Assembly: GCF_014649795.1 (NCBI RefSeq)
Contig: NZ_BMTS01000006.1
Span: 62,001-126,000 of the forward strand
Length of the DNA: 64,000 nucleotides
Reading direction: 5' to 3'
From: Streptomyces melanogenes
GTDB taxonomy: Bacteria > Actinomycetota > Actinomycetes > Streptomycetales > Streptomycetaceae
Position 1 is the stretch's first letter, and every line of letters starts with the position of its first letter. This document shows, piece by piece, positions 1 to 8,172 of this stretch. A program made the translations under genes and the position numbers. Below the pieces are notes generated by a model. That model had not been told where the DNA came from. It was given only the letters and a program-made list of their open reading frames with translations, and ran no database searches.

Positions 1-1178
1 AGGCCCAGGCCTACCCAGTCGCCTACCTCCAGGTGTACGTCGGGGGACGTGCGCAGCCAGGCGTGCTGGTCGGAGAGGGCGGTGACCTCGATGCCGGTCG
101 CGGGTCGCTCGACGCCGTCGCGGGCGCCGCGCACCACCTGCGCCTCGGGCAGGTCGAGGTCGTACGCCGCGTCCCGCTTGCCCGCGTTCACGAACGCCTG
201 GTCGGGGCTGGGGCGGGAGACGACCTGCGCCCACAGGCGGAAGGCGGGGTGGAGGGCGCCCTCTTCCGGGATGCGGTTGAAGGGTGTGACCCGGCGGTAC
301 TGGCCGTCGTCGTGCGAGACGTACGCCCCCGAGCGCAGCAGCTTCAGTACGGGAAGGGAGAGTTCGGGGATCTCCGCGAAGGTGTCGGCCACCGCGTCGA
401 ACCACGCGCTGCCGCCCGCGCTGACCACGATCTCGTCGAGTCCCGTCCCCGAGAAGCGGCCCGCCTTGTCGAACTCCGAGGCCAGCGCGGTCAGTCGGCG
501 CAGCCAGGCCGCGACCCGCTCCGGGGTGGCCCCGGGGACCTCGGCCTCGTAGCCCGCCACGCCCACCAGGCGCAGGGTGCGGGTGGCGGCCACGGCGTCG
601 GCGACCGCCGTGCACTCGGCCTCGGTGCGCGCGCCGGTGCGGGCGCCCTCGCCCGCGCCCAGCTCGACGACGACGTCCACCGGGCGGGCCGCGCCGGCCA
701 GCGCCGCGTCCATCAGCTCGACTCCGCGCACCGAGTCCACGTAGCAGATGAGCTGGAACTCGGCGTCCCGCGCCAGCTCGGCGGCGATCCACTTCAGGGC
801 CGCCGCGTCGACCAGCTCGTTGGCGAGGAAGATCCGCCGGATGCCGAACGCGCGGGCCACGCGCACCTGGTGGGGCACGGCGAGCGTGATGCCCCAGGCG
901 CCGTGGTCGAGCTGGCGGGCGAACAGCTCGGGGGCCATCGTGGTCTTGCCGTGCGGGGCGAAGGCGAGGCCGTGCCGGGTCGCGTACGTCTCCATCAGCG
1001 CGAGGTTGTGCTCCAGGCGCTCGGCGGAGAGGGCGAGCACGGGGGTGGTGAAGCCGTCCGTGAACAGGTTCCGGCGCTGGGCCGCCAGCTCGCCGACGGT
1101 CAGGCCGTCGGCATCCGGGGGAAGCCCCTTGAAGCGGTGGTCGACGCGCTCTTCGGCCAGTCCTGCCAGGAACCCCAT
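1..1178 (-). CDS. D-serine/D-threonine deaminase-like PLP enzyme (amino acid deaminase), 3' end outside window
   Basis: Reading leftward from the ATG at 1178 the frame stays open to the window edge (about 392 codons), so the C-terminus is missing. The protein has the fold-type III (alanine-racemase-like) layout of D-serine dehydratase/D-threonine aldolase relatives: an N-terminal strand ending TTPVLALS, then the Schiff-base lysine in FAPHGKTTM near residue 70, and later VSAGGSAWFD and SGAYVSHDDG, which in this family lie near phosphate and metal ligands. It is divergent from the kinase operon that holds a RidA protein. RidA clears 2-aminoacrylate released by PLP dehydratases, which supports a deaminase rather than an aldolase. 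Substrate is inferred only. Confidence 0.85.
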   Translation of the reverse strand, partial: MGFLAGLAEERVDHRFKGLPPDADGLTVGELAAQRRNLFTDGFTTPVLALSAERLEHNLALMETYATRHGLAFAPHGKTTMAPELFARQLDHGAWGITLAVPHQVRVARAFGIRRIFLANELVDAAALKWIAAELARDAEFQLICYVDSVRGVELMDAALAGAARPVDVVVELGAGEGARTGARTEAECTAVADAVAATRTLRLVGVAGYEAEVPGATPERVAAWLRRLTALASEFDKAGRFSGTGLDEIVVSAGGSAWFDAVADTFAEIPELSLPVLKLLRSGAYVSHDDGQYRRVTPFNRIPEEGALHPAFRLWAQVVSRPSPDQAFVNAGKRDAAYDLDLPEAQVVRGARDGVERPATGIEVTALSDQHAWLRTSPDVHLEVGDWVGLG

Positions 1179-1196
1179 GGAAGCCCTCCGGTGCCG

Positions 1197-1215
1197 CGTT
1201 GCACTATGTGCAACG
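1197..1215. promoter_or_regulatory. 19-bp palindromic operator between divergent genes
   Basis: CGTTGCAC-TAT-GTGCAACG is a perfect dyad with 8-bp arms. It sits 18 bp upstream of the deaminase start and just upstream of the -35 of the rightward promoter, and a further half-site CGTTGCG follows at 1218. The only regulator nearby is the IclR protein at 2477, so an IclR operator controlling both directions is the natural reading. Regulator assignment is inferred. Confidence 0.6.
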
Positions 1216-1219
1216 CCCG

Positions 1220-1249
1220 TTGCGTGTATCGCTTACTGCTGTCTAACAT
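1220..1249 (+). promoter_or_regulatory. Probable sigma70-type promoter of the kinase-iclR-ridA-gntP operon
   Basis: TTGCGT (1220-1225) and TAACAT (1244-1249) are separated by 18 bp, directly downstream of the palindrome at 1197-1215. The position fits repression or activation by a protein bound at the palindrome. It is a sequence match only. Confidence 0.4.
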
Positions 1250-1307
1250 CCGGGCCAACGCCGGGTCAATGGTGCGCCGGGTCGAGGTGCGGGGAGTGTG
1301 GGCGCTG

Positions 1308-2480
1308 GTGGATGCGGACGTGGATGTGGATGTCGTCTGTCTCGGGGAGTCCATGGTCACCTTTCTGCCGTCCCGGCCCGGGCGCCTCGCCGACGTGCCG
1401 TCCTTCGCCCGGGGGATCGGCGGCGCCGAGTCCAACGTGGCGTGCGCGCTGGCGGCCGCCGGGCACGCGGTGAAGTGGGTCAGCCGGGTGGGGGCGGACG
1501 GCTTCGGGGACCATCTGGTCGAGGCGGTGGGCGCGTACGGGGTGGACACGTCCGGGGTGCGGCGCGACCCCGGTCGCCCCACCGGCGTGTACTTCCGCAC
1601 CGCCGACGACCGGGCCGCCGGGACGCACGAGGTCGCGTACTACCGGGCCGGGTCGGCCGCCTCCGCCATGTCGGTGGCGAACGTGCCGGTGGGTGAGGTG
1701 TGGGCGGGGCGGGTGCTGCATCTGTCCGGGATCACTGCGGCGTTGTCCGCGGACTGCCTCGCCCTGACCCGCGAGCTGACCGCCCGCCGGCCCGGCCGTC
1801 CGCTGGTTTCCTTCGACGTCAACCATCGGAGCGGGTTGTGGCGTGACTCGGCTGGGCCGGGGGTGCTGCTCGAACTTGCTCGGGGGGCGGATGTGGTGTT
1901 TGTGGGGGAGGACGAGGCGGAGGAGGCGTGGGGGTTGCGGGGGGCGCTGGCGATCCGGGACGCGTTGCCGGAGGTGGGGGTGTTGGTGGTGAAGCGGGGT
2001 GCGGTGGGGGTGACCGTGTTTGAAGCCCCCACCCCGCCCCTTCCCGAAACTCTCCGAGGGAGCTCTTTGTCTGGGGGCCGTGGTGGGCTGGTCGCGCAGT
2101 TCCCCGCGCCCCTAGGAGGGCCCTCCGGGCCCATCGAGGGGCGCGGGGAACTGCGCGACCAGCCCCCACCGGCGGACGGCCGGACGACAAGCGTGATCAC
2201 CGTTCCCGCGCCCCGCGTCGACGTCGTCGCCACCGTCGGGGCCGGGGACGCCTTCGCCGCAGGGTTCCTGCACGGCACCCTGCGCGGGCTCCCCGTACAG
2301 GCGCGGGCACGCATCGGGCACCTCTTCGCCGCCGCCGCCCTCACCGTCCCCGGCGACCACGCGGCTCCGCCGCCCCGCGCGCACGCCGACCGGCTTGCCG
2401 CTCTGGACGACGACGCCTGGGGGAGACTTCGTCTCGGCCCCGGGTGGACGGGGGAGGAGCAGGAGGTACGTACGTCATGA
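1308..2480 (+). CDS. PfkB-family sugar kinase (2-keto-3-deoxygluconate kinase-like) with a repeat-derived internal insertion
   Basis: Ribokinase/PfkB fold: N-terminal VVCLGESMVTF, the GGAESNVA sugar-binding motif, SFDVNHR in the middle and the C-terminal anion-hole/catalytic motif TVGAGDAF (Asp as base). Closest in style to KDG or fructose kinases. The start is uncertain: GTG 1308 follows GGGGAG at 1291-1296; GTG 1296, 1320 and 1326 and ATG 1269 are alternatives. Codons 2025-2192 (56 residues, from APTPPLPE to GRTTS) are a GC-rich repeat read in frame between strands VTVFE and VITVPAP, a loop in homologues, so the enzyme may still fold. The stop overlaps the next ATG (ATGA). With GntP downstream it suggests gluconate or ketogluconate use. 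Confidence 0.85.
   Translation: MDADVDVDVVCLGESMVTFLPSRPGRLADVPSFARGIGGAESNVACALAAAGHAVKWVSRVGADGFGDHLVEAVGAYGVDTSGVRRDPGRPTGVYFRTADDRAAGTHEVAYYRAGSAASAMSVANVPVGEVWAGRVLHLSGITAALSADCLALTRELTARRPGRPLVSFDVNHRSGLWRDSAGPGVLLELARGADVVFVGEDEAEEAWGLRGALAIRDALPEVGVLVVKRGAVGVTVFEAPTPPLPETLRGSSLSGGRGGLVAQFPAPLGGPSGPIEGRGELRDQPPPADGRTTSVITVPAPRVDVVATVGAGDAFAAGFLHGTLRGLPVQARARIGHLFAAAALTVPGDHAAPPPRAHADRLAALDDDAWGRLRLGPGWTGEEQEVRTS
2025..2192. repeat. Composite GC-rich repeat inserted in frame inside the kinase gene
   Basis: Contains the GCCCCTTCCCGAAACTC module, then inverted arms GTCGCGCAGTTCCCCGCG (about 2092-2109) and CGCGGGGAACTGCGCGAC (about 2141-2158) that form a long stem. The same modules occur between genes at 5.2, 45.3, 55.7 and 58.1 kb. 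The inserted length of about 168 nt is a multiple of three and contains no stop, so the host frame is kept. Confidence 0.85.
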
Positions 2481-3241
2481 GCCAGACCGTCGACCGGGCG
2501 CTGAGCATCCTGCCGTTGCTGGCGCAGGGCCCCGCCGACCTCGGGCAGGTCGCCGAGCGGCTCGGGGTGCACAAGTCGACCGCACTACGGCTGCTGCGCA
2601 CCCTGCACGAGCACGGGCTGGTCTACCGCCAGGAGGACCAGCGCTACCGCCTCGGCGCCCGCCTCTTCGCGCTCGCCCAGGAGGCCGTCGAGAACCTCGA
2701 CGTACGGGAGATCGCGCACCCCCACCTCGTCGCGCTCAACGAGCGGATCGGACACACCGTCCACCTCGCCGTGTACGAGGACGGCGAGGTGCTGTACATC
2801 GACAAGGTCGAGAGCCGCTACCCGGTGCGGATGTACTCCCGCGTCGGCAAGCCCGTCGCCATCACCGTCGCCGCCGTCGCCAAGCTGCTCCTCGCCGACC
2901 TGCCCGACGCCGAGCGCCGCGCGGTCGCCGACAAGCTCGACTACCCCATGTACACGTCCCGTTCGACGCCGAACGCCGCCGCGTTCCTGAAGGAGCTCGC
3001 GGCCGTACGCGAACAGGGCTGGGCCACCGACCTCGGCGGCCACGAGGAGTCCATCAACTGCGTGGGCGCGCCGGTGCGCGGCACCGACGGCCGCGTCGTC
3101 GCGGCGATGTCCGTCTCCGCCCCCAACGTCGTCGTCACCGCCGAGGAACTCCTCGGCCTCCTCCCGCTGGTGCGCCGCACCGCGGACGCCATCAGCCGGG
3201 AGTACTCCGGCAACATCCCAGAACAGGAAGGCAGTTCATGA
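2477..3241 (+). CDS. IclR-family transcriptional regulator
   Basis: 254 residues. N-terminal winged HTH (residues about 1-60: ALSILPLLAQG, VAERLGVHKSTALRLLRTL, wing with RYRLGARLF), then the IclR effector domain (GHTVHLAVYEDGEVLYIDKVES, PVRMYSRVGKPVAITVAAVAKLLLA). The ATG at 2477 is fixed by AGGAGG at 2461-2466 and overlaps the kinase stop; its own stop overlaps the ridA ATG, so the three genes are translationally coupled. It probably binds the palindrome at 1197-1215 and answers to a sugar acid or keto acid, as many IclR proteins do; the ligand is not visible from sequence. Confidence 0.92.
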   Translation: MSQTVDRALSILPLLAQGPADLGQVAERLGVHKSTALRLLRTLHEHGLVYRQEDQRYRLGARLFALAQEAVENLDVREIAHPHLVALNERIGHTVHLAVYEDGEVLYIDKVESRYPVRMYSRVGKPVAITVAAVAKLLLADLPDAERRAVADKLDYPMYTSRSTPNAAAFLKELAAVREQGWATDLGGHEESINCVGAPVRGTDGRVVAAMSVSAPNVVVTAEELLGLLPLVRRTADAISREYSGNIPEQEGSS

Positions 3242-3651
3242 CCGAGAAGGTCGCCATCACGCCCCCCACCCACACCACCCCTCCCGCCAAGTTCTCGCAC
3301 GGCGTGCGCAAGGGGAACATCCTCCAGGTCGCCGGGCAGGTCGGCTTCCTGCCCGCCGAGGAGGGCAAGCCGCCCACGACCGCCGGGCCGACCCTGCGCG
3401 CGCAGACCCTCCAGACCTTCGCCAACGTCAAGGCGATCCTGGAGGAGGGCGGCGCCACCTGGGACGACGTGATGATGATGCGCGTCTACCTCACCGACGT
3501 CGACCACTTCGCCGAGATGAACGAGATCTACAACGCGTACTTCGAGGAGCAGGGCCTGAAGGCGCCCGCCTCGGCGCGTACGACGGTGTACGTGGGCCTG
3601 CCGAAGGGCCTGCTCATCGAGATCGACGCGCTGGCCGTGCTGGACGCCTGA
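3238..3651 (+). CDS. ridA: RidA family (YjgF/YER057c/UK114) enamine/imine deaminase
   Basis: 137 residues, normal family length. Shows GNILQVAGQVGF, QTLQTFANVKAILEEGGATWDDV and the C-terminal ARTTVYVGLPKGLLIEIDALAVL, whose Arg and Glu are the conserved ligands for the reactive enamine. RidA proteins hydrolyse 2-aminoacrylate and similar imines made by PLP dehydratases, which links it to the divergent deaminase. The start ATG overlaps the iclR stop. It could also be a RidA subfamily member with another imine substrate. Confidence 0.92.
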   Translation: MTEKVAITPPTHTTPPAKFSHGVRKGNILQVAGQVGFLPAEEGKPPTTAGPTLRAQTLQTFANVKAILEEGGATWDDVMMMRVYLTDVDHFAEMNEIYNAYFEEQGLKAPASARTTVYVGLPKGLLIEIDALAVLDA

Positions 3652-3689
3652 CCTTGCCCTTAGTACGACCACTCCACAGGCCGCACGGA

Positions 3690-3717
3690 GCGGCGCCCCG
3701 GACCGCCGGGGCGCCGC
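3690..3717. terminator. 12-bp GC hairpin between ridA and gntP
   Basis: GCGGCGCCCCGG and CCGGGGCGCCGC pair perfectly around a 4-nt loop (ACCG). There is no T-run, as usual in this G+C range. It may reduce read-through from ridA into the permease or stabilise the upstream mRNA. Confidence 0.5.
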
Positions 3718-3769
3718 CCCGCGGTCCCCCACGCCCTGGAACAGCCCTGCCAGCCCTGGGAGTCCCCGT

Positions 3770-5227
3770 ATGTCGTACCCGCTCGCCGCCACCGCGCCCC
3801 CGCCGCCCCCGCCGCACACCGGCGGGATCCTCCCCCTCGTCGGCGGTACGACCGGTCTGCTGACCGTCGCCGCCGTGGGCATCGCCCTCCTCCTCTACCT
3901 GATCATCAAGGTCAGGCTCCAGCCGTTCGTGGCGCTGCTCGCCGTCTCCATAGCCGTCGGCCTCGGGGCCGGCCTCTCCGTGACCGAGCTCTTCGGTACG
4001 GTCCAGAAGTCCGCCGCCGTCTCGACCGTCGAGTCCGGCATGGGCGGCATCCTCGGGCACGTGGCGATCATCATCGGGCTCGGTACGATGCTGGGCGCGA
4101 TCCTCGAAGTCAGCGGCGGCGCGGAGGTGTTGAGCGCGCGGCTGCTGGCGTTGTTCGGGGAACGGCGGGCCCCGCTCGCCATGGGTCTGACCGGTCTAGT
4201 CTTCGGCATCCCGGTCTTCTTCGACGTCGGCATCTTCGTCCTGGCGCCGATCGTGTACGCGGTCGCCAAGCGGTCCGGCAAGTCGATCCTGCTCTACGCC
4301 ATGCCGCTGCTCGCGGGCCTGTCCATGACCCACGCCTTCCTGCCGCCGCACCCCGGCCCGGTGGCGGCCGCCGGGCTGTTCCACGTCTCGCTCGGCTGGG
4401 TGATCCTGATGGGCGCGGTGGTCGGCCTGCCGTCGGTGGCGGCGGCGTGGGCGTACGCCGCGTGGATCGGCAAGCGGATCTTCGTGGCGGTGCCGCAGGA
4501 CATGGTGGAGGCGGCGGAGGAGGCGCGGGCGGGGGTGGCGGCGGAGCAGCGGGAGCGGCCGGTCGCGCTGGCGACGGTGCTGGTGATCATCGGCACGCCG
4601 CTGCTCCTGATCCTGTCGGCAACGTTCTCGTCGATAGCGCTGGACGCTTCCCGTGGCCGCTCAGTGATCGAGTTCTTCGGCAACCCGTTCGTGGCGCTGA
4701 CGATCGCGCTGGTGCTGGCCTACTACCTGCTCGGCATCCGGCGCGGGTGGTCCCGCGCGTCCCTGGAGACGGTGTCGACGGCGTCACTCAAGCCGGTCGG
4801 GAACATCCTGCTGGTGGTGGGTGCGGGTGGGGTCTTCGGCGCGGTCCTGAAGGCGTCCGGGATCGCGGACGCGCTGGCCAAGACCTTCCACGACGTGGGC
4901 CTGCCCGTCATCGTGCTGGCCTGGCTGATCTCCGTTGCCCTGCGGGTGGCCCAGGGCTCGGCGACGGTCGCGATCGTCACGACGGCGGGCATCGTGGTCC
5001 CGCTGGTCGAGGGCGCGGACTACTCCCAGGGGCACCTGGCCCTGATCATCATGGCCATCTCGGCGGGCTCGATCTTCGCGTCGCACGTCAACGACGGCGG
5101 TTTCTGGATGGTGTCGAAGTACTTCGGAATCTCGGAGCGGGACACGCTGAGGTCGTGGACGGTACTGGAGACGGTGCTGGCGGTTACGGGAGGCGGAGTG
5201 GCAGCACTCCTGAGCCTCCTGATCTAG
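3770..5227 (+). CDS. GntP-family gluconate:H+ symporter
   Basis: 485 residues, about 12-14 hydrophobic segments. Family landmarks: GLGTMLGAILEVSGGAEVLS, FGIPVFFDVGIFVLAPIVYA, MTHAFLPPHPGPVAAA, ALRVAQGSATVAIVTTAG and FASHVNDGGFWMVSKYF near the C-terminus. These are signatures of GntP/GntT gluconate permeases, including the AQGS(A/G)TVA and HVND(G/S)GFW blocks. The ATG at 3770 follows a short spacer without a strong Shine-Dalgarno. It is the last gene of the operon and is followed by a convergent repeat/terminator. Substrate could be gluconate or a related sugar acid. Confidence 0.92.
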   Translation: MSYPLAATAPPPPPPHTGGILPLVGGTTGLLTVAAVGIALLLYLIIKVRLQPFVALLAVSIAVGLGAGLSVTELFGTVQKSAAVSTVESGMGGILGHVAIIIGLGTMLGAILEVSGGAEVLSARLLALFGERRAPLAMGLTGLVFGIPVFFDVGIFVLAPIVYAVAKRSGKSILLYAMPLLAGLSMTHAFLPPHPGPVAAAGLFHVSLGWVILMGAVVGLPSVAAAWAYAAWIGKRIFVAVPQDMVEAAEEARAGVAAEQRERPVALATVLVIIGTPLLLILSATFSSIALDASRGRSVIEFFGNPFVALTIALVLAYYLLGIRRGWSRASLETVSTASLKPVGNILLVVGAGGVFGAVLKASGIADALAKTFHDVGLPVIVLAWLISVALRVAQGSATVAIVTTAGIVVPLVEGADYSQGHLALIIMAISAGSIFASHVNDGGFWMVSKYFGISERDTLRSWTVLETVLAVTGGGVAALLSLLI

Positions 5228-5397
5228 CCCCACCCCGCCCCTTCCCTAAACCCTCCGGGGGAGCTCTTCGTCTGCGGGGTGCAGGGGCCGCAGGCCCCGC
5301 CCGGGGTCCGGGGGCGCAGCCCCCGGGAAACCACCTTCACCCCTTCCCCACCCCCGGAGGGTTTAGGGAAGGGGTGGGGTGGGGGCCAAATCTGCCG
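5228..5397. repeat. Composite GC-rich repeat between convergent genes (bidirectional terminator)
   Basis: CCGCCCCTTCCCTAAACC at the left and GGTTTAGGGAAGGGG at the right form long inverted arms; the middle holds the small hairpins GGGGCCGCAGGCCCC and GGGGGCGCAGCCCCC. It fills the whole gap between the permease (+) and the carboxypeptidase (-), so both transcripts end in a strong stem. It is the same repeat family as at 2025, 45308, 55680 and 58085. Confidence 0.8.
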
Positions 5398-6753
5398 TCA
5401 GCCCGTGCAGTACTGCTGTTCCTTCCCGATCGACCGGTACATGCAGTCCGCGTTCTCCAGCAGCTGCAACACCGCATCCCGGTTCCGAGCCGTCTCCCGC
5501 TCGATCACCTCGTCCGGCGGGTAGAAGCCGCCACCCGCGCCCGATTCACCCGGGTACATCTCGAAGGTGTAGTCGAAGATCTTCTGCGTGCCCCACAGGA
5601 AGTCGTCGATCGTGCCGTCCGTGATGTACAGGTCACTGGACTGCTCCGGCGTGTACCCGTTGGACGCCGCCATCTTCCCGCCCACCGCGGCGAACGCGTC
5701 GTGGTCGTCCTTCGTCAGCCCCGGCGCCGTGTCGTTGTACGTGTAGCCGAACGGCCACAGCACCAGCTCGCTGTAGGTGTGGAAGTCGATCCCCGCCTTG
5801 ATCTGCTGCTTGCCGCCCACCACCCGGCTGCGGGCGAAGTCGGAGACGACCTTCACCTCGGGCGCGGACTCGGCCGCCGTGCCGCGGTACGTCTCGGAGC
5901 CCTTGCTGGACGAGGAGCCGCCGCAGCAGCCCCACTTGTAGTTCCAGTTGCGGTTCAGGTCCGTACCGACGTACGAGGAACCGGAGTTGGGCTGACGGTT
6001 CTTGCGCCACGAGCGGTAGGAGCCGGTCGCGATGTCGTACTCGCCGCCGTCCGGGTTGAGGTCCGGCACGATCCAGATCTCGCGGCTGTTCACCATGTTG
6101 GTGATGCGGGAGTCCTTGCCGTAGCCCGCCCCGAACTCGCGCAGCAGGTACAGCGCCATCTCCACCGTCAGGTGCTCGCGCGCGTGCTGGTGGAAGGTGA
6201 AGAGGACCTCCGGCTCGTTCTCGTCCGTCGCCACGTTGTCGCTCACCTTGATCGCGACGATGTCCCTGCCCTGGTACGACTTGCCGATCACGCGCTTGCT
6301 CATGATCGAGGGGTAGGCCGCGAGCCGCTGGTCGATCTCCGTCGTCATCTCGGTGTAGTTGTGGTACCCCGAGTCCGCCGGCGGGAAGTCGAAGGGCTGG
6401 GGCGCCGCGCCGTTCGTGCGCGACGGCGGGCCGGGCAGGGCCTTCAGCGCGTAGCCCAGCGTGCGCAGGTTCTTCGCCTGCGCCGCGTCCGCGCTGACCA
6501 CGACGGTGTGCTCGCGCACCTCGTCGATGGCCACCCCGGTCGCCGCGATGGCGGTGCGCGCGGCGGGCGTGGCCGGGCCGTGGATCTCGTACTGCGTGGT
6601 GGCCTCGTCGGCCGCCACGTCCGCGCGTTCGCTGGGCGAGGGCGCGGGGGACGCGGTGGCGTGCGCGGTCAGGGGTGCGGCCAGGGCCATCGCGAGGAGG
6701 GCGGCGAGGCCCGCCGAGCGTCTGGCGGCGCGCGGGCGCGTACGGAGTCGCAT
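5398..6753 (-). CDS. Secreted zinc carboxypeptidase, M14 family
   Basis: 451 residues from ATG 6753, chosen because AGGAGA lies 5 nt upstream; a longer frame to 6792 lacks a ribosome site. Signal peptide: [22 protein letters not shown]. An N-terminal propeptide-like domain (to about residue 115) precedes the M14 domain. Zinc ligands are His190 and Glu193 (HAREH) and His325 (DFHTYSE); catalytic base Glu398 (DYTFEMYPG); substrate-binding TDLNRNW is present. Cysteines CC near residue 276 may form a disulfide. It probably trims peptides outside the cell for nutrition. Convergent with the permease, divergent from the island that starts at 7066. Confidence 0.93.
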   Translation of the reverse strand: MRLRTRPRAARRSAGLAALLAMALAAPLTAHATASPAPSPSERADVAADEATTQYEIHGPATPAARTAIAATGVAIDEVREHTVVVSADAAQAKNLRTLGYALKALPGPPSRTNGAAPQPFDFPPADSGYHNYTEMTTEIDQRLAAYPSIMSKRVIGKSYQGRDIVAIKVSDNVATDENEPEVLFTFHQHAREHLTVEMALYLLREFGAGYGKDSRITNMVNSREIWIVPDLNPDGGEYDIATGSYRSWRKNRQPNSGSSYVGTDLNRNWNYKWGCCGGSSSSKGSETYRGTAAESAPEVKVVSDFARSRVVGGKQQIKAGIDFHTYSELVLWPFGYTYNDTAPGLTKDDHDAFAAVGGKMAASNGYTPEQSSDLYITDGTIDDFLWGTQKIFDYTFEMYPGESGAGGGFYPPDEVIERETARNRDAVLQLLENADCMYRSIGKEQQYCTG

Positions 6754-7028
6754 GAATTCTCCTGGGGATGTGGAGGAGGTGGGGGTGTTCATGTCGACGT
6801 TGCTGGGGAGTGCGTTGTTGCTGGGGGAGTGCGTTCTCGGCTCGCCTCCCGAGCATCTGCTCGTGGCATGTCTGCGTCAAGATGGCTTGACCTCTGCCCG
6901 GGTGGGTGTAGGTGATATCTCGTCAAGAACCTTTTGCATCCCGTGACTTCGACCTGGAAGCGACCCGCTACCGACCCGAGTCCGACCCGCCCCCGGCGGA
7001 CAATGGGAACCCGAGGACCGGAGCGGGG
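6754..7028. other. Intergenic region between divergent carboxypeptidase and macro-domain genes
   Basis: About 275 bp without a convincing gene. It holds the leader of the carboxypeptidase and, on the minus strand, the short imperfect dyad TCAAGATGGCTTGA (6876-6889), which could be an operator or a promoter element. Nothing else recognisable. Confidence 0.4.
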
Positions 7029-7058
7029 TTGTGATGCCTGCGCGTGCGGTGCGATTCT
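7029..7058 (+). promoter_or_regulatory. Probable promoter of the conflict island; leaderless start
   Basis: TTGTGA (7029-7034), 18-bp spacer, GATTCT (7053-7058), then 7 nt to the ATG at 7066. No Shine-Dalgarno precedes that ATG. This spacing is what leaderless Streptomyces mRNAs show, with the transcript starting at the A of ATG. Inference from spacing only. Confidence 0.45.
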
Positions 7059-7065
7059 TTGCGCC

Positions 7066-8172
7066 ATGCCGCACACTCAACTGCCCGACCACGGGGCGGT
7101 CCTCGCGGAGGTGAGGGAAGTGCGGCGGGCCGGGGTCGTCCGACTGCGGGAGCTGCGGGTACCGGCGCTCGCCGAGATATCGGACGGCCTGGAGGCGGCG
7201 GCCCCAGGGGCACCGCACTTCCCCGCCGTCGAGCGGCTGCTGCGGCTCGCGGTCTCCCGCATCGGCGGCGGCACGCTCCAGGAGGCCGCCGAGTACAGCC
7301 TCGGGCTCGCCCAGGGCACCCGCGACTGGCCGGCCGCCGACCGGCGCAAGCGCGCCGCGCAGGTCTACGGCATCAGCGTCGAGCGCTTCCGCAAGCATCA
7401 TGAGCTGATGGTGCTCGGCGAGGTCGCCGAACAGATCGTCCGCATGGCCCCGGTGGGCCGTACGGTCGTACGAGATGCCCCGGTGGTGCTCTTCCCCGGC
7501 ATCCGCCGCGCCGCGCCCCGCCTCGCCCCCGCGCACCGGCGGCTGCGGGTCCGGTCCGCGCGGCTCACCGTGCACGTCCACCCCGCCGACCTGCTCCGCG
7601 ACGTCGACGTGGTGGTCTCGCCCTCCAACACGTACTTCGCGCTGCCCGAGGCCTACAAGTCCTCCGTCGCCGCCTCGCTGCGCCGCGCGGGCGCCCTGCG
7701 CGACGCGGCGGGCGGGCTCGTCGAGGACCGGATACACGACGAGTTACGGGCCTGGGTCGCCCGGCACGGCAGGCCCGGCGGCCCCGTCGCCCCCGGCACG
7801 GTCGCCGTCACCGGCGCCGGGGCCCTGGAGCGGCAGGGCGTGCGGCGGCTCTACCACGCGGCCGTCGCCGTGCCCCGGGCCGGCACCAACGACTACGACG
7901 TGCTGCCCGCCGACGTCACCCGCGCCGTGGCCCGCGCGTTCGCGCTGCTCGGCGAGGAGGCCGGGCGCCACCGGCCGCCGCTGACCTCCCTGTGCCTGCC
8001 GCTGCTCGGCGCCGGGCGCGGCGGACTCGCCCCGGCCGAGAGCCTCGCCGCCGTGTGGGCCGCCGTCGAGGCGGAGCTGGCCCGGGGCGCCCGCTGGGAC
8101 CTGCACTTCGTGGTGCGGCGCGCCGAACGCGCCGATCTGATCGAGCAGTTGCTGGGGGCGGAGACCGCGTGA
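7066..8172 (+). CDS. Macro-domain protein with actinobacterial N-terminal helical domain
   Basis: 368 residues. Residues 10-130 form a helical region (LLRLAVSRIGGGTLQEAAEYSLGL and YGISVERFRKHHE) of a kind placed in front of different effectors in Streptomyces conflict proteins (my recollection, not verified). Residues about 165-352 resemble a macro domain: DVDVVVSPSN (strand 1 and ribose contact), a long loop with VAPGTVAVTGAGAL, and the phosphate loop PLLGAGRGGLAP, ending WDLHFVVR. Macro domains bind or remove ADP-ribose, which fits the RES toxin encoded two genes downstream. First gene of a tightly overlapping run; its stop overlaps the next GTG (GTGA). Confidence 0.75.
   Translation: MPHTQLPDHGAVLAEVREVRRAGVVRLRELRVPALAEISDGLEAAAPGAPHFPAVERLLRLAVSRIGGGTLQEAAEYSLGLAQGTRDWPAADRRKRAAQVYGISVERFRKHHELMVLGEVAEQIVRMAPVGRTVVRDAPVVLFPGIRRAAPRLAPAHRRLRVRSARLTVHVHPADLLRDVDVVVSPSNTYFALPEAYKSSVAASLRRAGALRDAAGGLVEDRIHDELRAWVARHGRPGGPVAPGTVAVTGAGALERQGVRRLYHAAVAVPRAGTNDYDVLPADVTRAVARAFALLGEEAGRHRPPLTSLCLPLLGAGRGGLAPAESLAAVWAAVEAELARGARWDLHFVVRRAERADLIEQLLGAETA

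Noticed and set aside
33..1307. Long open frame extending the kinase N-terminus by more than 400 codons on the plus strand
   Set aside because: It is antisense to the PLP deaminase, has Arg/Gly/Ala shadow composition, and crosses the divergent promoter region.
4447..6915. 822-codon plus-strand frame
   Set aside because: Overlaps gntP in another frame, then a repeat, then the carboxypeptidase antisense; composition is that of a GC-rich shadow.
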